From positions 1-12,382 of the forward strand of contig CAMDOL010000037.1 in assembly GCA_945903615.1 (NCBI GenBank): a stretch of DNA of 12,382 nt, read 5' to 3'. The stretch is from Rickettsia typhi. Lineage in GTDB: Bacteria; Pseudomonadota; Alphaproteobacteria; Rickettsiales; UBA1997. Positions 7,541-12,382 of this stretch are shown here, piece by piece. The notes below the pieces were generated by a model. The model ran no database searches, had not been told where the DNA came from, and was given only the letters and a program-made list of their open reading frames with translations. A program made the position numbers and the translations under genes. How positions within the stretch are numbered: the stretch's first letter is position 1; every line of letters starts with the position of its first letter.

Positions 7541-7558
7541 TTGATTGCTAAAACCTCC
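7525..7558 (-). terminator. Two-part hairpin ending the restriction cluster
   Basis: The outer stem pairs GGAGGTT (7525-7531) with AACCTCC (7552-7558). An inner stem pairs GCAAT (7537-7541) with ATTGC (7544-7548). In the minus-strand transcript it begins 3 bases after the TAA of the YgjP-like gene (7562) and is followed by TATCCTTTATTTTT, an interrupted T-rich tract. Position and stem strength fit a rho-independent terminator for the hsdR operon, with an imperfect U-tract. Confidence 0.55.
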
Positions 7559-7561
7559 CAT

Positions 7562-8272
7562 TTAGCTTATTGGCAAGATACTCAATTCTTTTTTATGATA
7601 CTCCCATTGAGGCATAAAACGATTGAGATAGCTCATAAATTTCGCATTGTGATGTCTTTCTAGTAAATGTATTATTTCATGAACCACAATATATTCTAAA
7701 CAATGCAAAGGCTTTTTTGCCAGTTCAAGGTTTATCCAAATTCTTTTTTTCTCAATGTTGCAAGTTCCCCATTTGGTTTTCATTTGTTTTACTTGCCAAT
7801 CTTCAACGGTAACGCCAATTTGTTTTTCCCATTTGTCAATGATGGGCTGAATGAGTTTTTTTAATTCTGCCCGATACCATTCGTTAATGATGATTTGTCG
7901 TTGCTCTGTTGTGCTATTTGGTCTTATGTGCAGGTCGATATATGTTTTGGTCTTAAACACAACTTTTGGCGGCGCTTCCTGTTCTATAATTCTCAACAGA
8001 TAGCGTTTGCCTTGAAAGTAATGGCTTTCACGCTCTTTAAATTGTCTTGGTGGTTGTCTGTCTTGTGCAACAAAATTTCGTTGATGTTTCTTTATCCAAG
8101 CAATTTTTGAAATAGCAAAAAGTCTTACTGCTTCGTCATTAATACGCAAAGGTGCAGCAATACGAACTCTGCCCGTTGGCGGATAAACTGCCAAATGCAT
8201 ATTTTTAATGTCTTTACGAACAACATCAATAGAAAGCTGAGAAGTGATATTTAGAATTTTTACTTCTTCCAT
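7562..8272 (-). CDS. YgjP-like zinc metallopeptidase (M48/DUF45 type)
   Basis: A 236-residue soluble protein of the YgjP/SprT-like metallopeptidase group. The zinc motif is HEIIH (198-202), with a third ligand likely at H207 or H208 in the following HHNAKF. The preceding signature KWGTC (167-171) and the [21 protein letters not shown] run are characteristic of the family. The N-terminal half (about 20-115) is a beta-rich region seen in these proteins. The gene begins 3 bases after the hsdR stop (TAA GTA ATG), so it is probably translationally coupled. Metallopeptidases of this kind commonly neighbour type I restriction genes, but their substrate there is not known to me. A role in turnover of restriction subunits is a guess. 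No signal peptide, so cytoplasmic. Confidence 0.88.
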   Translation of the reverse strand: MEEVKILNITSQLSIDVVRKDIKNMHLAVYPPTGRVRIAAPLRINDEAVRLFAISKIAWIKKHQRNFVAQDRQPPRQFKERESHYFQGKRYLLRIIEQEAPPKVVFKTKTYIDLHIRPNSTTEQRQIIINEWYRAELKKLIQPIIDKWEKQIGVTVEDWQVKQMKTKWGTCNIEKKRIWINLELAKKPLHCLEYIVVHEIIHLLERHHNAKFMSYLNRFMPQWEYHKKELSILPIS

Positions 8273-8275
8273 TAC

Positions 8276-11200
8276 TTACTTATATTCCTTTTGCTGTTTA
8301 ATGATGTTGAAAATATCTTCCAATTTTTCATATTTTCTATGATTTTCTAGAACAGATTTTACTTTGTTTTTTAAAGCTCTTTCTTTCTGTAAATTTCCTT
8401 CCCAATCATCGTGTTTGCCATAAATTACGGCGCTATCCATTGCAATTGTCAAAGGCTCATCTTTTTCTAAATTGTCATACAAGGCTCGTTTGGCTTTGGT
8501 GTTAATGCTTGATGGATATTCATTGCTTGTTTCAGGCTTCTTCACTTTTACTGCCAATTTAACTATCTCTTCTAAATATTTTTCATATTCTGCCGCTTCT
8601 GCTTTGCGTAGCTTGATTAATTCATCAAGCAACACGCTCATTTTTTCGTAGTAAATAGGGTTAGTTGGACTTTCTTCAATAATTACTTTTCGCATATTGT
8701 TTTCAATAGTTTCTGCCATTGCCTTGTTACTATTTTTAATGCCATCAGGAAGTTTATTTAAAGCATCTTTGCCGTCTTTTACCAACAATTCTACCAAACT
8801 CAAATCATCAAAGGCTGAAACTTTGTTACTATCCTCTGCCGCAATGTAGCTATCAATTAAATGCCGCATAGCAGGCTCAAATTGTTTCAAATCAACATAG
8901 TCAACACTTGCTAATTGAATTTCTTTGCGAACATTTTCAAAATGCTTCAAGTCGTTTTTAATGGCTTCAATTTGCGCTGGCTTATATCCCGCCTCCTCCA
9001 TTTCATCAGCTATGTTGGCATATGCACGAATAAGTGAGATCACAGCTTTGTATAACGCTACCCGTTTAGGTTCGCTGTCTTTTAGGTCATCTGGAATTTG
9101 GGTATTACCACAAAAATATCGGATATAATCTTCGGGGTTTTTTGGTGGAACCACTGGTTCACACAAGGCTTTTATGGTTTCCAAAGCATCATCCAAGCGT
9201 TCTTTGCCTTTTTCCAAACGGTCGCCTAACAATCCTTCTACATCCGCCTTTTCATAATCTTCAAATGCTTTAGAAGTAAAATCTTTATAAGCGTTTTTTA
9301 AACTGCCAAATAGATCTTTGTAATCAACAATGTAACCATAATCTTTATCGTCTCCGTCCAAACGGTTGACGCGGCAAATTGCCTGAAACAAACCATGGTC
9401 TCTCATATTTTTATCAATATACAAGTAGGTTGCACTTGGCGCATCAAAACCAGTGAGCAACTTGTCCACCACAATCAAAAGTTTCATTTGTGCAGGCTCG
9501 TCAATAAAACGCTTTTTTGCTTCATCTTCAAAATTTTCGGTGGTTTTGCCACCCAGCATTTTTTGATAAATGTCATATTGCATTAGCTTTTCGGTATAGC
9601 CTTCGCCCTCACCTTTTATGTCGCTGTGCTTTGGAGCAAACGAGGTAATAATGGCGCAACGGGTAAAACCTGAATCTTGAAATAATTGATAAAAACGGCA
9701 AGCGTTGTAAATGCTATCAGAAACTAAAATTGCGTTGCCTTTGCCGTTTTGCAAGCGTTCCCTTTTCATCATATCCATCCGTATATCACCAACAATTTTT
9801 GACAAACGGTCTTTAGAACTAAACAACTTTCTCAATGTTCCCCATTTTTGTTTCAGTTCGGTTTTGGCAAAATCGGTTAAGCCCTTTGTTGTTAAATCAA
9901 ACCAATCATCAATTTTATCTAATGATGATATTTTTTGCTCAATGTCTCTGGCTTCATACCGCAAATCCAATACAACTCCATCCTTTACTGCTTCGTCAAA
10001 TTTGTAGGTGTGAATATATTTGCCAAAAATTTCGATGCTTCGTTTTTTATCGGCCTGCATTATTGGCGTTCCTGTAAAACCAATAAATAATGCTTTTTCA
10101 CCTAAAAGTTGACGCATTGCTTTGTTCAAATCACCGCTTTGGGTGCGATGACATTCATCTACAAAAACATAAAAATCGCCTTTGGGTTTAAAGTCTTTAG
10201 GCAAGGCGTTTTTAAGTTCTGCCAAATAGCTGTCATAATCTTTGCTTTTATCAGCACCTTCTTCTTTGTTGCCAAATTTGTGAATGAGTGAACACATCAA
10301 CCAAGGCGAGGTTGCATTTAGTTTTTCAATTAAATCAGCTCCGCTTTTGGTTCTTACAATTTGCTCATCAACGCCTTTAAAAACTTTTTCAATTTGCTTA
10401 TCCAACTCGTCTCGGTCGGTAATGATTAACACCCGCGCATTTGGGTTATATTCTCGAATCCATTTGGTCAGCCAAACCATTGTTAAACTCTTGCCACTTC
10501 CCTGCGTGTGCCAAATAATGCCGCCTTCTTTCTGGCGAATATTTTCTTGCGCCGCTTTTAAACCAAAATATTGATTAGGCCGACAAAGTTTTTTTTGCCC
10601 GCGGTCAAACACCACAAAATCGTGCATAATTTCAAGCAAGCGTTCTTTGCCAAGCATTTCAATAATGTGCTTGTCTAATAAATTATCAGCTTTTTTTGCT
10701 TGCTCTCTGATTGGCTTGGTAAGCGCTAAAAGATATAAATCGTTTGGATTTTCTTTCTCATTAACTTCTTTCCATTTTAAATAATATTTTTCAGCCGTAT
10801 CAATGGCAGCATACCTCAAACCTTGCACATCTTGCCCGGCCATCACCAGCTGAATAGTTGTATAAAACGGTTTGATAAAAAGATGTTTTTGGCTGTCGTT
10901 GTTTTGGCGAATGCCTGTCGAGACACAAACCGTGCTTCGCTTCAATTCTAGCACACCAACTGCAATACCGTTGATATAAATCACAATATCGGGGCGTCTG
11001 CTGTGTTGCCCTTTAATGGTCACTTCTTGAGCAATTGCAAAATCATTGTTCTGCGGATTTTTCCAATCAATTAAATGAACCGTTTTTTTGTTTTGCCCCG
11101 CCTCTTCTTTGACATTAATGCCATAGCGAAGAGCGGTATATACATTTTTGTTGGCTTGATATAAATCATCATTGCTGTTGATGGTGGCAATTTTTTTGAA

Positions 11201-11395
11201 CTCAAACAATGCTTTGCTGATAAGCGAAGGGCTATAACCTTGCTTGGCTAAATGCGCTGTGAGCAAAGCTTCATCAATATTGCTGTTTTCTTCTTCTTTT
11301 TCCAAATTACCCAAATAGCGATAATTCAATTGCTCTTGAAACAAAGCAACAACACGGTTTTGGGTGGCTCGTTCTATTTGTCCTACTTTACTCAT
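8276..11395 (-). CDS. hsdR: Type I restriction enzyme subunit R (HsdR)
   Basis: The motor and nuclease subunit of a type I restriction-modification complex: it translocates DNA using ATP and cuts far from the recognition site. The 1039-residue product has an N-terminal PD-(D/E)xK nuclease (D136 in RRPD, E150-L-K152 in VLELKR), then a superfamily 2 helicase: Walker A TQGSGKS (297-303), DECH box (413-416), TGTPI (441-445), motif V VVDKLLTGFDAP (642-653) and motif VI QAICRVNR (671-678). A long helical C-terminus for complex assembly follows. I choose ATG 11395 (MSKVGQIERATQNRV, the usual family start) over an in-frame TTG at 11425. It overlaps the upstream DUF1016 gene by 8 bases. All motor motifs look intact, so it should be active if HsdM and HsdS are supplied from outside the window. 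Confidence 0.96.
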   Translation of the reverse strand: MSKVGQIERATQNRVVALFQEQLNYRYLGNLEKEEENSNIDEALLTAHLAKQGYSPSLISKALFEFKKIATINSNDDLYQANKNVYTALRYGINVKEEAGQNKKTVHLIDWKNPQNNDFAIAQEVTIKGQHSRRPDIVIYINGIAVGVLELKRSTVCVSTGIRQNNDSQKHLFIKPFYTTIQLVMAGQDVQGLRYAAIDTAEKYYLKWKEVNEKENPNDLYLLALTKPIREQAKKADNLLDKHIIEMLGKERLLEIMHDFVVFDRGQKKLCRPNQYFGLKAAQENIRQKEGGIIWHTQGSGKSLTMVWLTKWIREYNPNARVLIITDRDELDKQIEKVFKGVDEQIVRTKSGADLIEKLNATSPWLMCSLIHKFGNKEEGADKSKDYDSYLAELKNALPKDFKPKGDFYVFVDECHRTQSGDLNKAMRQLLGEKALFIGFTGTPIMQADKKRSIEIFGKYIHTYKFDEAVKDGVVLDLRYEARDIEQKISSLDKIDDWFDLTTKGLTDFAKTELKQKWGTLRKLFSSKDRLSKIVGDIRMDMMKRERLQNGKGNAILVSDSIYNACRFYQLFQDSGFTRCAIITSFAPKHSDIKGEGEGYTEKLMQYDIYQKMLGGKTTENFEDEAKKRFIDEPAQMKLLIVVDKLLTGFDAPSATYLYIDKNMRDHGLFQAICRVNRLDGDDKDYGYIVDYKDLFGSLKNAYKDFTSKAFEDYEKADVEGLLGDRLEKGKERLDDALETIKALCEPVVPPKNPEDYIRYFCGNTQIPDDLKDSEPKRVALYKAVISLIRAYANIADEMEEAGYKPAQIEAIKNDLKHFENVRKEIQLASVDYVDLKQFEPAMRHLIDSYIAAEDSNKVSAFDDLSLVELLVKDGKDALNKLPDGIKNSNKAMAETIENNMRKVIIEESPTNPIYYEKMSVLLDELIKLRKAEAAEYEKYLEEIVKLAVKVKKPETSNEYPSSINTKAKRALYDNLEKDEPLTIAMDSAVIYGKHDDWEGNLQKERALKNKVKSVLENHRKYEKLEDIFNIIKQQKEYK

Positions 11396-12382
11396 CGTTT
11401 TGTTTATTAAATTTTGCTTTAGCAATTTCCACTGCCTTGTGTAATTTTTCTTGTAATATTTTTTGTGACGGCAGGGCAGTCAAATAATCTGCCACTTTAA
11501 TATTGCTTTGATCCAACCTCATCAATTCAATATGTTCTTCGTTTTTGCCTGTGCAAAGGATCAATCCTATGGGTGTGTTTTCACCTTCAACTTTTTCATA
11601 TTTTTCTAAATAGCGTAAATAAAGTTCCATCTGCCCTTTATAGCCAGCTTCAAATTCGCCAATTTTCAAGTCGATTGCTACTAGGCATTTGAGCCTGCGG
11701 TGGTAGAAAAGCAAGTCGATATAATAATCTCGATTATCGATCGTAATGCGTTTTTGGCGCGCCATAAAAGCAAAATCGCCACCAAGTTCAATAATAAATT
11801 TTTGCAATTCAGCAATAATTGAAGACTCCAAATCTTTTTCAGAATACATATCTGATAAGCCCAAAAAGTCTAAAAAATAAGGGTCTCTAAAAACCAAATC
11901 TGGGCTTAGCTTTTGTTCGTTTTTGAGCAGTTCTAAATCGTGCTGTATGGTAAGTTCTGGCTTTTTGCTAATGGCAGTTCGTTCATATAAAAGAGATTGG
12001 ATTCTTTCCTGTAATTGCCTTGATGACCATTTTTCCAACTTGCATATTTCTATATAAAATTCCCTTTTTAAAGGGCTATCCATATAAATAATTGTTTTTA
12101 AATGTGTCCAACTCAATTGTCTCTGCAGTGTGTAGACAATCTGTATTTCAGGAAAAACAGCAGCAAATTGCATGCAATGTCGCAAATGTTTATCACCCCA
12201 GCCTTTGCCATAATCTTGAGTTAATTGCGCAGAAAGCGATTGCACAATTTGCTTGCCATATTCCGCTCTTTTGTTTTGCAAAACTTCATCATTAATGCGT
12301 TTGCCAACCCTCCAATATAACAAGGTAATTTCAGCATTTACCGCCAAAGCAACATTGCTTTTACTTTGCTCCACAAGAGTTT
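11388..12382 (-). CDS. DUF1016/YhcG-type PD-(D/E)xK nuclease-domain protein (5' partial)
   Basis: Cut by the right edge: the frame stays open to 12382 and reads TLVEQSKSNVALAVN, which matches the interior of the DUF1016 N-terminal domain. The GTG at 12374 is therefore probably not the true start. Counting from that GTG, the N-terminal helical domain contains LLYWRVGKRI (18-27), AEYGKQIV and RQLSWTH (85-91). The C-terminal nuclease domain contains DPYFLDFLGL (164-173), FAFMARQKRI, and the catalytic-type residues D220 (YYIDLLFYHRR) and D235-L-K237 (AIDLKIG), with YKGQMELYLRYL following. The usual E of ExK is D here. Such proteins are often encoded inside type I restriction loci; their biochemical job is not well settled. 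The stop overlaps the hsdR start by 8 bases, so translation is probably coupled. Confidence 0.9.
   Translation of the reverse strand, partial: TLVEQSKSNVALAVNAEITLLYWRVGKRINDEVLQNKRAEYGKQIVQSLSAQLTQDYGKGWGDKHLRHCMQFAAVFPEIQIVYTLQRQLSWTHLKTIIYMDSPLKREFYIEICKLEKWSSRQLQERIQSLLYERTAISKKPELTIQHDLELLKNEQKLSPDLVFRDPYFLDFLGLSDMYSEKDLESSIIAELQKFIIELGGDFAFMARQKRITIDNRDYYIDLLFYHRRLKCLVAIDLKIGEFEAGYKGQMELYLRYLEKYEKVEGENTPIGLILCTGKNEEHIELMRLDQSNIKVADYLTALPSQKILQEKLHKAVEIAKAKFNKQNDE

Noticed and set aside
11396..11425. Longer HsdR start at TTG 11425
   Set aside because: It adds ten residues not typical of the family and increases overlap with the upstream gene to 38 bases; the ATG at 11395 begins the familiar MSKVGQ-type N-terminus.
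7895..12295. Plus-strand ORFs of 60-98 codons opposite the peptidase, hsdR and DUF1016 genes
   Set aside because: Shadow frames of strongly conserved genes; no domain or start signal seen.
1..12382. CRISPR arrays, insertion sequences, tRNA or rRNA genes
   Set aside because: No regularly spaced repeats, transposase motifs or tRNA-like folds were recognised by eye; absence cannot be proved without a search.

Overview
The window is AT-rich throughout and densely coded. It looks like a chromosomal segment of an AT-rich alphaproteobacterium. That placement is an inference from how the LepA, MlaE and ComEC proteins read: LepA has the alphaproteobacterial flavour, and ComEC ends in a short cysteine-containing domain rather than a metallo-beta-lactamase. 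No rRNA or tRNA gene was recognised to settle the taxonomy. Most start codons have no visible Shine-Dalgarno sequence.

Left part (1-2253). Positions 1-258 hold only a candidate 39-residue membrane micro-ORF on the plus strand and a short hairpin. A compact minus-strand operon (2095 down to 259) follows. It encodes a secreted outer-membrane beta-barrel protein with an N-terminal CxCxC and a histidine-rich loop, a periplasmic TlpA-like thioredoxin (CVVC), and a two-helix DUF2946-like membrane protein whose outward loop has two His and a CxxC. Together they look like an envelope module for handling a soft metal or thiol redox state, probably copper-like. That role is inferred. A good sigma-70-like promoter lies upstream, with a perfect 7+7 bp dyad lying mostly between its -35 and -10 boxes, a likely regulator site.

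Middle part (2254-7476). On the plus strand, an MlaE-type lipid ABC permease is followed after 15 bp by ComEC, the DNA-uptake channel. This ComEC carries an unusual insertion of about 150 residues, very rich in lysine, in its N-terminal extracytoplasmic domain. ComEC converges with lepA (elongation factor 4, minus strand), and the two coding regions overlap by 30 bp at their 3' ends.

Right part (7477-12382). A minus-strand cluster runs in from beyond the right edge: a DUF1016/YhcG-type PD-(D/E)xK nuclease (5' end cut by the window), HsdR of a type I restriction system, and a YgjP-like zinc metallopeptidase. The genes overlap or sit 3 bp apart, so they are probably co-transcribed. The modification and specificity genes (hsdM, hsdS) are not in the window and would be expected upstream, beyond 12382. 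The cluster ends at a strong hairpin at 7525-7558 that also overlaps the probable lepA promoter. This is the likely border between a variable defence segment and core genes.
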